A DNA stretch of 47,513 bases. Source: Anaerolineae bacterium. Its GTDB lineage: Bacteria; Chloroflexota; Anaerolineae; Promineifilales; Promineifilaceae. A program made the translations under genes and the position numbers. The DNA is taken from the NCBI GenBank assembly GCA_007123775.1, contig SLGK01000110.1:1-47513 (forward strand), in the 5' to 3' direction. Below are positions 8,364 through 17,078 of this stretch, one piece after another (the first letter of the stretch is position 1; every line of letters starts with the position of its first letter). Below the pieces are notes generated by a model. That model did not search any database, was not told the DNA's origin, and saw only the letters and a list, made by a program, of their open reading frames with translations.

Positions 8364-9620
8364 ATGCTCATGAAAAAACAAAATCTATTATGGCTCTTGT
8401 TGGTTAATTTCCTGTTGTTGAGTGGCTGCCAGGTTCAGGTAGTTGCTTTGCCTACGCTAATTCCGGTGGCTGCCCTGCCGGACGAGGCCAACACAAACAA
8501 TGGTAACGTGCCGCCCACCTGGACGCCGCTGCCCCAGACCGATCCGCCTACGCCGGCACCCACTCTGCCAGCTATAACGCCATCACCTACCAGTACGCCG
8601 CTGCCGTTGCCCACTAACACGGCCGTGCCGCCCACCTTGACCCCCACGCCCACAGAAACGGCCGTGCCCAACCAATCTCCTCAATCTCCTGCACCAGACA
8701 TCAGGCCCATCGATCAATATAGCTACACTGAGGTCATTCCTCTTGAAGCCTGGCCCCGACCGGCCAACGACAACGGCTGGGGCATGCACTGGATACCCAC
8801 TAACAAGCAAGACCCCGGCACAGTAGACCGTTTCGTGGCCGAAATGGTCCGCATGAATATCAAGTGGGTCGTTTTTCTTAACGATGGGGCCAATATTGGC
8901 GACAACGACTACTTAGTAGACCGTCTGGTTGCCAACGGTATCATGCCCGTTATGAGGCTCTATCACCCCACCGTTGAGCCATACAGCGGCGATATAGGGG
9001 CGATGGTGCGCCATTACCGGGCACGCGGCGTTTACTATTACCAGCTTTACAACGAACCGAACATCAACGTGGAAAATCGGCAGGGTTTTATCGACCCTTA
9101 TCGTTATTCGCTGGTCTGGTCGGTGGCAGCACGACGGGTGATTAGTGCCGGTGGCTTGCCGGGCCTGGGCGCCCTCAGCCCTGGCGGGGAATATGAACAT
9201 AACGAATTCCTAGATCGCACCATTCGCAATATTCTGCACAATGGAGATGGTCATTTGCTCAACCGTACCTGGCTGTCGGTCCACAACTACCACGGCACAC
9301 GCCCCCTGGATGACCCCGGCGGTTTCCTCCTGTTCCGTCGCTATAACGAGATTGTCGAAAGCCATCTCGGCCGTCCCATGCCCATGATCGGTACTGAGGG
9401 CGGCTCTTACCACCCCGATCCGCAGGTAGAATTACAGCTCAATCGGCACCATTACATCTACATGCGTACTGCCGAACCCTACTTTTTTGCCTACAGCCAT
9501 TGGCTCTTAGCCAACTACGAGGGGGGCGGCTTCGATGAAGCGTGGGAATGGCAGTCGCTTTTCCGGGCTGGCTTTGTCCATCCACTGGTGACAGAGTTTT
9601 TCTACAACAACAGCCGTTAA
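8364..9620 (+). CDS. Lipoprotein with glycoside-hydrolase-like TIM barrel
   Basis: The 418-residue protein carries a signal peptide with lipobox LSGC (lipidated Cys22), then a Pro/Thr-rich linker to about residue 112. A C-terminal domain resembles clan-A glycoside hydrolases (GH5/GH39-like): 'YNEPN' gives the likely acid/base Glu231 and 'IGTEGGSYHP' the likely nucleophile Glu345. It should act outside the cell, tethered to the membrane, on an unknown polysaccharide or glycoside. The linker contains Thr-Ala-Val units encoded by the ACGGCCGT motif. A second ATG two codons later is an equally good start. It follows cofE by six bases. Confidence 0.75.
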   Translation: MLMKKQNLLWLLLVNFLLLSGCQVQVVALPTLIPVAALPDEANTNNGNVPPTWTPLPQTDPPTPAPTLPAITPSPTSTPLPLPTNTAVPPTLTPTPTETAVPNQSPQSPAPDIRPIDQYSYTEVIPLEAWPRPANDNGWGMHWIPTNKQDPGTVDRFVAEMVRMNIKWVVFLNDGANIGDNDYLVDRLVANGIMPVMRLYHPTVEPYSGDIGAMVRHYRARGVYYYQLYNEPNINVENRQGFIDPYRYSLVWSVAARRVISAGGLPGLGALSPGGEYEHNEFLDRTIRNILHNGDGHLLNRTWLSVHNYHGTRPLDDPGGFLLFRRYNEIVESHLGRPMPMIGTEGGSYHPDPQVELQLNRHHYIYMRTAEPYFFAYSHWLLANYEGGGFDEAWEWQSLFRAGFVHPLVTEFFYNNSR

Positions 9621-9628
9621 GGTCAAAG

Positions 9629-10684
9629 TTAATCGCCTAACCCCTCTACCGTGCGGCCGGCGGCCTGCCAGGCGTTGCGGGCATCTTCGTACCCCATGCG
9701 GTGCAGCCGCTCGTGGCCATCGCGCGTGTAGCGAATAATGCGCTCCACAGAAATGGGCTGGCGCGGGGCCACAATGATGGGGTCGGGCAGAATGTGGTGT
9801 TTTTCTTGCAGCACGTCAGGAATGCCGTCCCCATTTTTGTCTTCAAATTCGCTCAGATTAAACTCTTCTCCGCTCAAGCGGCTTTGTAGCAGCTTATTAG
9901 CGGCCCGCAGCCGGGCGTTTTCTACCTGGAGGCGCAGCAGGGCGTTGATGTGGCGAAAGGTTTTGAGGTCTGACTGAAAGGAGGCCAGCAAGGCCCACTC
10001 CAGGGTGGTGCTGGCGGCCGCCAGGAGGTTACGGGGTGGCGTGTTATTGGCTTGGCGAACGGCCGTTTCTTCCGTTTCCCAGGGTGTCATGATTACAATG
10101 ACAATCTCCTCAGCACCGGCGTCGATAGCTGGACCCAGCGGCGTGTTGGCTACCGTGGCTCCATCCCAGTAGATAGAATCGTTTAGCTGCGTTGTAGGAT
10201 ATACCACCGGAATAGAGCAACTGGCAATGATATGGTCCAATCCAATAGGCTCGCGGCGCATTTGGCTAGGGTACACATCATCACTGTTGCCAAAAACGTG
10301 CAGACGGCCGGTTGTCACTTCGGTAGCCGTTACGCGCAGATGAACCTGGGCTTCAGCGGAGTTGATACGCTCAAAGTGGACCCAGCCTTTTTCCTGCAAG
10401 GTTTGGCGTAGGGGAGTGGTATCTAGCAGGAAGCTGCCGGCCAGGGGGTTAATGTTGGGCCGCTGGACGTCACGAGTGCGTAGGCGCTGCCACAAGGCCC
10501 ACAGGGAGTGGGCACGGTGGCCAGACGCAATGGCTGCGCCGTTAACCGCGCCAATCGAGGTTCCTACCACAATGTCGGGAAACCATTCATGCTCCTCTAA
10601 AAAGCGGAGGACGCCGACATGGTAGGCTCCGCGACCACCACCGCCGGATAATACGAGGGCGCGTTTACGTTCTTTGCTAGGCAT
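9629..10684 (-). CDS. Patatin-like phospholipase
   Basis: The 351-residue protein has the patatin Ser-Asp dyad: oxyanion loop 'LSGGGGRGAYHVG', nucleophile motif GTSIG (Ser43) and the Asp in 'YWDGATVAN'. These enzymes hydrolyse acyl esters of phospholipids or related lipids, usually as soluble or membrane-peripheral proteins. There is no signal peptide. The C-terminal part (about residues 230-351) is an extra region with an acidic 'EFEDKNGDGIPD' stretch resembling a dockerin/EF-hand-type calcium loop. ATG at 10684 is set by a near-perfect AGGAGG. The gene overlaps the upstream kinase stop by 8 bases, implying translational coupling. Confidence 0.9.
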   Translation of the reverse strand: MPSKERKRALVLSGGGGRGAYHVGVLRFLEEHEWFPDIVVGTSIGAVNGAAIASGHRAHSLWALWQRLRTRDVQRPNINPLAGSFLLDTTPLRQTLQEKGWVHFERINSAEAQVHLRVTATEVTTGRLHVFGNSDDVYPSQMRREPIGLDHIIASCSIPVVYPTTQLNDSIYWDGATVANTPLGPAIDAGAEEIVIVIMTPWETEETAVRQANNTPPRNLLAAASTTLEWALLASFQSDLKTFRHINALLRLQVENARLRAANKLLQSRLSGEEFNLSEFEDKNGDGIPDVLQEKHHILPDPIIVAPRQPISVERIIRYTRDGHERLHRMGYEDARNAWQAAGRTVEGLGD

Positions 10685-12914
10685 ATGCAGCCTCCTGCCC
10701 ATTTTGGGTACTGGGTAACGTTTCCGGCAACGGTTTTACGGGCAAGATGATATAGACACGCGTACCCGGCAGCCGGTTTTCGTCTTCCTCTTCTGACTCG
10801 ATCCAGATATGCCCGCCGTGGGCTTCAATGACTCCTTTGGCAATGTGTAGCCCCAAGCCCGGCCCGGCCCCTTTGAATTTGGTGCTGCCGGTGGAGTGTA
10901 GTTGCGGGTTGTCCACCCGGAAGAATTTCTCGAATATTAGCTGTTGATATTTGGCGTCAATGCCTATGCCGCTGTCGCTAACGACGATTTCGACAAACTG
11001 ATCAACCCCTGTAACGGCCGTTCTCAGTGCAGCCCAAACCAAAATACGGCCGTTATCGGGTGTGTATTTAATGGCATTTCCGATGATATTGGTGAAAGCC
11101 TGCACCAGTCTCTTAAAGTCAAGCTCCACGGGCGGCAAATCACGCACGCCTTCAACCTCAAAAGCGATTTGCCGCTGAACCAATGCCTTTGCCAATGGTT
11201 CGGTCGCCAGCCGCAGCACCGTGTCTAGCGTGGTTTGCGTGTAAGTCAGGTGAACACCCTCCGAGTCAAGCTGGCTGGCATCCAACATCGCCGTGATTAG
11301 CGTCTCCAATTGGTCACTGGCCCGCGCAATATGGCCCACAATTTCTCGCGTTTGCTCTGGCGTCAGCGACTCTTCTTCATTCATAGCCGCCAGAATATCG
11401 GTATAGCCTTTTACCTGAGTCAAGGGCGTACGCAACTCGTGAGAGGCAATCGTAATAAAGTCAGTCTTAATCCGGTCCATAATTTCCAGCCGTTCATTTT
11501 GGCTGGTCAAGTCCAGGTTCAGATGACGAATTTTCTCGTTTTGTTCTCCTAGCTCGCTATACAATCGGGCATTTTGCAAGGCAACGACTGTCTGGTCTGC
11601 CAGGGTTTGTACTGTTTCTAGCTCGTCTGGCTGATAGGGCACGCCTGATTGTTTAGGACCAATGGCAATCAGGCCGTCTAGCGTTTCACCGGCACTGACC
11701 GGCACATAGATTTCCATAAATAACTCGCGCAGCCAATCCCGTTCCGCCGTTGTCAGGTCGGCAAAGACGGGGTTGAAGTCAATTTCGTATTGGAGCAGTG
11801 GCTGGTTTTCGCGCTGCAAGGTTTGAATGAACAGGCTACCCTGGGGAAAGTGCATGGTGCGCCGCTCAATTTGGCCCATGGCTGGAATGGCTTCGGCCGT
11901 GTAGCCGTTTTTAGTCGGCGTTACCAGAATCAGCGTCCCGCGGTTGATGTACAGCAGTTCGCTTAGCGTACTCATCATAATGAGCGAAAGCTGTTGGACG
12001 TCGAGGGCGTGGGCGATGGCCTGGCTATAGTTTCGCAGCAGTTTATTGGTGGTGACGCTTTCGCCGATCAGGAATCGGTGAACAACGCTGGCGACCAGAC
12101 TGTGTATGGGTTGGTAGATGAAGAAACCGGCCGTAACAATGATAATGGTCAGGATAATCAGGCTGTTGAGTGTAAGCTGGTTGGCAAATTGGTAAAGAAT
12201 GAGAACGGCCGTTACCGTTGGCAACGCTGATGTCAGGCTAATGAGAACAAACGTCAGCATCCGTCTTATGTAGGAGCGCACATCAAGGACCCGGTGTGAA
12301 AAAGTAGCATGGGTCAGACCCAGCACGCCCACAAAGCGCACCATCTGTCCGCCCAGACCCAGGTCTGGCTGGTTGGACAGAATAAGCCCCTCACCAGTGA
12401 AAGTCAGCAGCAGAGCAATGGTCCAATAAAGCAGCCGGTTGGCGTGCCAGGGAAAGCGCGTGTAGCGGTAGTCGTACCAGGTTTTGAGCAAGATGTAGCC
12501 GCTGAGCAGCGCCCAGGCCAGATAATGGGTGAGTACACTACCGGGAGTCCGAAATGAAGGGAGATTGGGCAGGTAGATGACACGGGGAGGCAAGGCGTCC
12601 ACCAGAAAGGTGAGGCCAATACCGACGAAGCCAAGTAGTAACCACCGGTTTTTGTGGGGCCAATCCACGTAAACGGCCGTTGTCAGTCCCAGCACCAGCG
12701 TACCTACCAACAACACCTTAGAGGGTACGTAGATCAGATAATAGGGGACTTCTACCATCAACAGTCGGGCCAGTTCCCACACGGCAGAAATGGCCAGAAA
12801 CAGAATGAGCCACTTCATTTGCTCTTCCGTGCGCTGGCGCCGGACAAATGCCATAACCAGCAGTATGGTGTAAGCGGTCGTTGCTACCAATGAGGAAGTG
12901 GTGTAGATGTCCAT
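10677..12914 (-). CDS. Membrane sensor histidine kinase with GAF domain
   Basis: The 745-residue protein starts with about eight or nine hydrophobic segments (residues 1-265), then a GAF domain (about 300-455), a short coiled coil, a HisKA domain with the phosphorylated His492 in 'ASHELRTPLTQVKGY', and an HATPase domain with N box 'NIIGNAIKYTP', 'SDSGIGID' and 'GPGLGLHIAKGVIEAHGGHI'. All catalytic boxes are intact. No receiver domain is fused and no partner regulator is adjacent; response regulators at 17111, 21139 and 28064 are candidates. Its stop overlaps the start of the patatin gene, suggesting that lipid hydrolysis and this sensor are made together. Confidence 0.93.
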   Translation of the reverse strand: MDIYTTSSLVATTAYTILLVMAFVRRQRTEEQMKWLILFLAISAVWELARLLMVEVPYYLIYVPSKVLLVGTLVLGLTTAVYVDWPHKNRWLLLGFVGIGLTFLVDALPPRVIYLPNLPSFRTPGSVLTHYLAWALLSGYILLKTWYDYRYTRFPWHANRLLYWTIALLLTFTGEGLILSNQPDLGLGGQMVRFVGVLGLTHATFSHRVLDVRSYIRRMLTFVLISLTSALPTVTAVLILYQFANQLTLNSLIILTIIIVTAGFFIYQPIHSLVASVVHRFLIGESVTTNKLLRNYSQAIAHALDVQQLSLIMMSTLSELLYINRGTLILVTPTKNGYTAEAIPAMGQIERRTMHFPQGSLFIQTLQRENQPLLQYEIDFNPVFADLTTAERDWLRELFMEIYVPVSAGETLDGLIAIGPKQSGVPYQPDELETVQTLADQTVVALQNARLYSELGEQNEKIRHLNLDLTSQNERLEIMDRIKTDFITIASHELRTPLTQVKGYTDILAAMNEEESLTPEQTREIVGHIARASDQLETLITAMLDASQLDSEGVHLTYTQTTLDTVLRLATEPLAKALVQRQIAFEVEGVRDLPPVELDFKRLVQAFTNIIGNAIKYTPDNGRILVWAALRTAVTGVDQFVEIVVSDSGIGIDAKYQQLIFEKFFRVDNPQLHSTGSTKFKGAGPGLGLHIAKGVIEAHGGHIWIESEEEDENRLPGTRVYIILPVKPLPETLPSTQNGQEAAYA

Positions 12915-13010
12915 AAGCTAATTGCTGAGCGCTGCTTATTGGGCAAGCGCAACAGCAGTCGCCCCACCCCGACCGGTATTGTACCCAACCCACAGGCATA
13001 ACACCAAACA

Positions 13011-13038
13011 AAAAAGCGTGACGGCTGCCACGCTTTTT
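13011..13038 (-). terminator. Terminator downstream of tRNA-Ser
   Basis: AAAAAGCGTG and CACGCTTTTT form a 10-bp stem with an 8-base loop, followed on the minus strand by a T-run. It lies 24 bases past the tRNA 3' end. Confidence 0.7.
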
Positions 13039-13061
13039 CGTAAGCCAGTCAGAGCTAATAG

Positions 13062-13147
13062 CGGAGAGGGCGGGATTCGAACCCGCGATGGCTTTCACCA
13101 TACACGATTTCCAATCGTGCGCACTAGACCAACTATGCGACCTCTCC
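13062..13147 (-). tRNA. tRNA-Ser (anticodon GGA)
   Basis: Read on the minus strand, the acceptor arms GGAGAGG/CCTCTCC pair perfectly. The anticodon stem CACGA/TCGTG encloses loop TTGGAAA with anticodon GGA, a long variable arm (TATGGTGAAAGCCAT) is typical of serine tRNA, and the T arm is CGCGGGTTCGAATCCCG. The discriminator is G, as in serine tRNAs. The CCA end is not encoded. Length is 86 bases. It decodes UCC/UCU. Confidence 0.95.
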
Positions 13148-13245
13148 TGAATGGACGCAGATTATAACAATAGAACGGCCGTTTGCCAAACCGCCGCCAG
13201 GTGCGATGGAGGATTCGTAGGCTGTCAACGATTACTGAGAATTGC

Positions 13246-14856
13246 TCACCACCCCACCGCCATACCGTCGTTGCGCGGTTCGCTGCCGCCAAACAATACG
13301 CCACTGTCCGGGTCGCGCACAATAACCTGACCACCGCCATAATGTTGGGCCAGCGCATCATCAGGCGACAACAGCCGATGGCCACGACGTGCCAATTCCT
13401 GCCGGACGGGTGGCTCAATGCCATTTTCCAGGGCAAAGGTCTTGTCGTGCAGCCAGTTGAAGCGTGGCGCGTCCAGAGCCGTTTGCGGGTCCATGCCGAA
13501 CTCGACCAGATTAAGTCCCACCTGGAGATGGCCCTGGGGTTGCATAAAGCCGCCCATCACGCCAAAGCTGCACCAGGCCTGCCCCTGGTGGCTGATAAAG
13601 CCGGGAATGATGGTGTGATACGGCCGTTTGCCACCTGCTGCTTCATTAGGATGACCCGGCTGCAGGTTGAAATTGGCCCCACGATTTTGCAACTGCACTC
13701 CCGTTGTGCCCGCTGTCAGCCCACTGCCAAAGCCCATATAAAGACTTTGAATCCAGCTAACCATATTGCCGGCCTCATCGGCCACCGTCAGATAAACGGT
13801 ATCGCCATGGCGGGATGGGTTGCCGGCATGTGGTGTCAGGGCGCGTTCCATCTCGATCAAGGCACGCCTCTTGCTTGCGTAACTATGGCTCAGCAGGGCG
13901 GCCAGAGGAATCTCTGCCTGGCGCGGGTCGGCGATGTAGGCAGCCGCATCGGCGAAGGCCAGCTTGATGGCTTCCATGAGCGCGTGGTAATAATCGGCCG
14001 TGCCGTGGCCTAACGTTGGCAGATCAAAGCCCCGTGCGATGTTCAGCGCCAGCAGCGCCGTCAACCCCTGCCCATTAGGCGGTATCTCATAAAAGGTGTA
14101 ATTGCCCCAATGGCTGCTAATCGGCTCTACCCATTCCGCCTGATAATCAGCCAGGTCATCCAGCGCAAGAAGTCCGCCAGCCGCCCGCACGCAAGCTACT
14201 ATCTCCTCAGCGATTGGCCCGCTGTAGAAAGCGTTATACCCGTTCTCGGCCAATGCACGGAGGGTATGGGCAAATTCGGGGTTGCGAAACAGGTCGCCAG
14301 CGCGTGGTGTGCGACCCCCCGGCACCCAAACCCGCATCGAGTCTGGATGTTCACTCATTTTTTCCCGAGACCGCTGCCAGGCACGGGCAATGCGCTGGCT
14401 GACCGGGAAGCCCTTGCTGGCATAGTCAATCGGCTGTGCCAGCAAACGATCTAGCCCCAGGCTGCCCCAGCGTTCCAAGGCTAACTGCCAGCCGCGCAGA
14501 CTGCCCGGTACCGTAACGGTAAGCGCACCCAGGCCAGGCATTTCCTGATGGCCCTGGCTGCGAACATAATCGGCCGTTAACTGGCGGGGAGCGGGGCCGC
14601 TGGCATTAATACCGTACAACTTTTGCTCTTTGGCCACCCAAATGAGCGCAAAGGCATCGCCACCAATGCCCGTGGAACAAGGCTCGACCACGCACAGCGT
14701 AGCCACGGTGGCAATGGCCGCGTCAATGGCATTGCCACCCGCCTGCAAGATGGCCAGACCAGCCTGGGCGGCCAGGGGCTGGCTGGTGGCCACCAGGCCA
14801 TGCCGGCCAAAAACATTTGAACGTCGGGAAGGGAAAGCATATTGCTCGAATTTCAT
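13246..14856 (-). CDS. ggt: Gamma-glutamyltransferase family protein
   Basis: The 536-residue protein is an N-terminal-nucleophile hydrolase of the GGT family. Marks are 'GLVATSQPLAAQAGLAILQAGGNAIDAAIA', 'EPCSTGIGGDAFAL', the cleavage/nucleophile site 'HGDTVYLTVADEAGN' (expected nucleophile Thr353) and 'GGKRPYHTIIP'. The family self-cleaves before this Thr and transfers or hydrolyses gamma-glutamyl groups of glutathione-like compounds. The sequence lacks a signal peptide, as in cytosolic YwrD-type relatives. ATG at 14856 has AAGGAGA upstream; nine codons more upstream would run through this site. It is transcribed divergently from lexA. Confidence 0.92.
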   Translation of the reverse strand: MKFEQYAFPSRRSNVFGRHGLVATSQPLAAQAGLAILQAGGNAIDAAIATVATLCVVEPCSTGIGGDAFALIWVAKEQKLYGINASGPAPRQLTADYVRSQGHQEMPGLGALTVTVPGSLRGWQLALERWGSLGLDRLLAQPIDYASKGFPVSQRIARAWQRSREKMSEHPDSMRVWVPGGRTPRAGDLFRNPEFAHTLRALAENGYNAFYSGPIAEEIVACVRAAGGLLALDDLADYQAEWVEPISSHWGNYTFYEIPPNGQGLTALLALNIARGFDLPTLGHGTADYYHALMEAIKLAFADAAAYIADPRQAEIPLAALLSHSYASKRRALIEMERALTPHAGNPSRHGDTVYLTVADEAGNMVSWIQSLYMGFGSGLTAGTTGVQLQNRGANFNLQPGHPNEAAGGKRPYHTIIPGFISHQGQAWCSFGVMGGFMQPQGHLQVGLNLVEFGMDPQTALDAPRFNWLHDKTFALENGIEPPVRQELARRGHRLLSPDDALAQHYGGGQVIVRDPDSGVLFGGSEPRNDGMAVGW

Positions 14857-14869
14857 AGCGTGATTCTCC

Positions 14870-14898
14870 TTGACACCGAACACTTGTTCGTGTATACT
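14870..14898 (+). promoter_or_regulatory. lexA promoter with SOS box in the spacer
   Basis: TTGACA (14870-14875) and TATACT (14893-14898) are spaced by 17 bases, an excellent sigma-70-type promoter. Within the spacer, CGAACACTTGTTCG (14877-14890) is a palindromic Gram-positive-type LexA operator (CGAAC-N4-GTTCG). LexA bound here would block RNA polymerase directly, so lexA is autoregulated. The box may also affect the divergent ggt gene. Confidence 0.85.
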
Positions 14899-15017
14899 TC
14901 TCTCAGAACAAATGAGCGGAAGTCGCTGCTTTGTTGTTATTAGTGTATGAATTGATTGTACGGTTCAATAGCTGATTGACTTATTGACAGCTTTGGGCGG
15001 TGCATGGAGAGTGGGAA

Positions 15018-15719
15018 ATGAGTAACAAACAAGATAAACCACTGTCAAAGCGCCAGCAGAAGATATTAGACTATATCTATGAGTATTTGCAAGAGCATAG
15101 TCGGCCGCCAACGATTCGCGAGATTGGGAGTGCCACGGAAATTACATCTACCTCAGTGGTCAACTATAATCTGCAGCGGTTGGTTGAGCGTGACCTGGTG
15201 GAGCGCGAGGCCGAGGTATCGCGCGGCTTGCGCTTGTCAGATGAGGCATTGAAGCTCTTCAACGCTGCATCGGCCATCCCCCAGGCCATTGCTGATGGCG
15301 TGGCTAAAATGCTCCGCGTCCCGCTGTTGGGCAACATTGTGGCCGGTGAACCCATTGAAGTTGGCAACAATGATTTCTCCACTTATGACGAAGAAGACGC
15401 CGTGGAGATTAGTGCCAGCATGATTAGCGGTCGCCAGGATAAGCTGTTCGCTCTACGTGTCAGTGGAGAGTCTATGATTGACGCTATGGTCAATGACGGT
15501 GATATTGTGGTTATGCGGCAGCAAGAAACTGCCAACAATGGTGACATGGTTGCAGTTTGGTTAACGCCTGATGATACGACCACGCTGAAGTATTTGTACT
15601 ACGAAGGTGATCGGATTCGTTTGCAGCCGGCAAACCCGACCATGGAGCCGATCTATGTGCATCCTGAACAGGTGCAGGTGCAGGGTCGGGTAATGATGGT
15701 ACTGCGCCAGACAGCCTGA
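15018..15719 (+). CDS. lexA: LexA repressor / SOS regulator
   Basis: The 233-residue protein has an N-terminal winged helix ('LSKRQQKILDYIYEYLQEHSRPPTIREIG', recognition helix 'TSTSVVNYNLQRLVERDLV') and a C-terminal S24 peptidase domain. The self-cleavage site is Ala109-Gly110 in 'NIVAGEP', the nucleophile Ser152 ('SGESMIDA') and general base Lys191 ('TTLKYLY'). All are intact, so RecA-stimulated self-cleavage is expected. ATG at 15018 follows GGAGAGTGGGA; an ATG six codons earlier is possible. It is followed by its own terminator. Confidence 0.96.
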   Translation: MSNKQDKPLSKRQQKILDYIYEYLQEHSRPPTIREIGSATEITSTSVVNYNLQRLVERDLVEREAEVSRGLRLSDEALKLFNAASAIPQAIADGVAKMLRVPLLGNIVAGEPIEVGNNDFSTYDEEDAVEISASMISGRQDKLFALRVSGESMIDAMVNDGDIVVMRQQETANNGDMVAVWLTPDDTTTLKYLYYEGDRIRLQPANPTMEPIYVHPEQVQVQGRVMMVLRQTA

Positions 15720-15748
15720 AAAACGCTGCCATATTTGTCCAGAACAGA

Positions 15749-15780
15749 ATAGGATAGCCGGCAAGGCTGTCCTATTTTTT
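15749..15780 (+). terminator. lexA terminator
   Basis: AGGATAGCC and GGCTGTCCT pair around a GGCAA loop, followed by ATTTTTT. It lies about 30 bases past the lexA stop. Confidence 0.8.
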
Positions 15781-15792
15781 AAGCCTAGAATT

Positions 15793-15806
15793 AGAACGTA
15801 CGTTCT
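15793..15806 (+). promoter_or_regulatory. Second SOS (LexA) box, upstream of FtsK-like gene
   Basis: AGAACGTACGTTCT is a perfect palindrome with the same GAAC-N4-GTTC half-sites as the lexA operator. It lies after the lexA terminator and 15 bases before the FtsK-like gene, so it can only sensibly control that gene. No strong -35 is visible; AATACT around 15815 might be the -10. Confidence 0.7.
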
Positions 15807-15820
15807 TCTGAGAGAATACT

Positions 15821-17077
15821 GTGAACCACCCTGGAACCGATCGCAAAGTGCGTCTGCAACATCAACTAAAGCTACAATCTATGCAAATTGAAAAGGTTTT
15901 GAAGCGACACAACGTATCGGCCCAGGTAGCGGGAGGTAGTGTGGAACCACGTTCAATTATCTTTGATTTACAGTCTCACCTGACAACGGGCTGGGATCGG
16001 CTGCTCGAAATTAAGGAGGAGTTGATGCTGGCATTAGGCGCAGCCAACGTAGAGGTGAATCAGGCAAACGGCCGTTTCCACATTCAGGTAGACCGGCCCA
16101 ACGAACCACCAGTCGCGCTTCTGGACCTGCTGCAAGCTTTTGTGTTCAACCCAATGACGGCCGTGCTGGGCGTATCCGAAGACAGCCGTCCTGTGCTGCT
16201 TGAGTTTGCGAACCGACGGATGCCCCACGTCCTGTTGGTGGGCGAATCTGGTGCGGGTAAAACGGCTTTACTGCGAACAATGGCTGTATCGTTAGCAATG
16301 ACCAGCCGCCAATCGCAGGTGCAGCTGGTCGTGATCGATCCGCGAGCTGACAGACGAGCGCGGATTGATCCGCTATTGGCACCTCTTGATTATCTGCCCC
16401 ACATGTTGGCTCCTTTAACGGTCGGCCCTTCAGAAACGGCCGATCTACTAAACTTTCTGGTAGGTGAAATGGGCTATCGTATTAAGACTCAGACCAGCCT
16501 GCCGGCTATTGTCGTATTGATTGATAGGGCTGACTGGTTACTCGCCCATGCCGAACCCGGCTTACGTGACGCTATCATGCAGTTAGCCCAGCGGGGCGAA
16601 GGAGCCGGCATTTATCTGGTCCTGAGTGTACGCCAGGCTGACGACTCGGCGTTAGCCAGCATGCTCAAGGCCAATTTGCCCGTTCGCTTGGTGGGGCAAG
16701 TGGTTGATGCTAACGTGGCCCGCATGGCAACTGGCCTGGCCTACTCGCAGGCTGAACAGCTCTTGGGAGAGGGAGATTTTTTGGCCGTAGCCAGCGGCAA
16801 CGCCACTCATTTTCAGGCTGCTTTTCTGGATGATTATGAGTTACATCTGGTGCTGGAACAGTTGTATGCGCGGCAGGCACCCCCTTTGCTCGCCCAACCC
16901 TACGTTGGGTTGCTGCCAGAAGTGGAGCCACCTCAACCGTTTGTCCGTGATGAGACCGATCTGAGATTGGGTGATTCAGACGACTTCGACTTCATTGCCG
17001 ATCTTGATGCCGAAGAGGATGAGGAAGAGGACGAGTTGCTGCTTGCTTTTGATGCGTGGGGGGAATCACAGGCATAA
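15821..17077 (+). CDS. FtsK/SpoIIIE-like ATPase, soluble, SOS-linked
   Basis: The 418-residue protein has an alpha-domain-like N-terminus (about 1-95) and a RecA-fold motor with Walker A GESGAGKT (141-148) and Walker B 'VVLIDRAD' (Asp235). It resembles the FtsK/SpoIIIE ATPase core but lacks membrane helices and the C-terminal DNA-reading gamma domain; instead it ends in a very acidic tail (about 375-410). The Walker B Asp is followed by Arg, not the catalytic Glu usual in FtsK, so ATP hydrolysis may be weak. GTG at 15821 is the start used here; Met21 is an alternative if transcription starts late. The LexA box upstream suggests a role after DNA damage (inference). Confidence 0.8.
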   Translation: MNHPGTDRKVRLQHQLKLQSMQIEKVLKRHNVSAQVAGGSVEPRSIIFDLQSHLTTGWDRLLEIKEELMLALGAANVEVNQANGRFHIQVDRPNEPPVALLDLLQAFVFNPMTAVLGVSEDSRPVLLEFANRRMPHVLLVGESGAGKTALLRTMAVSLAMTSRQSQVQLVVIDPRADRRARIDPLLAPLDYLPHMLAPLTVGPSETADLLNFLVGEMGYRIKTQTSLPAIVVLIDRADWLLAHAEPGLRDAIMQLAQRGEGAGIYLVLSVRQADDSALASMLKANLPVRLVGQVVDANVARMATGLAYSQAEQLLGEGDFLAVASGNATHFQAAFLDDYELHLVLEQLYARQAPPLLAQPYVGLLPEVEPPQPFVRDETDLRLGDSDDFDFIADLDAEEDEEEDELLLAFDAWGESQA

Positions 17078-17078
17078 A

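Noticed and set aside
13183-14013. Long open frame on the plus strand opposite gamma-glutamyltransferase
   Set aside because: It is fully antisense to a well-supported GGT gene, has no ribosome-binding site and shows no family character; it arises from the high G+C third positions.
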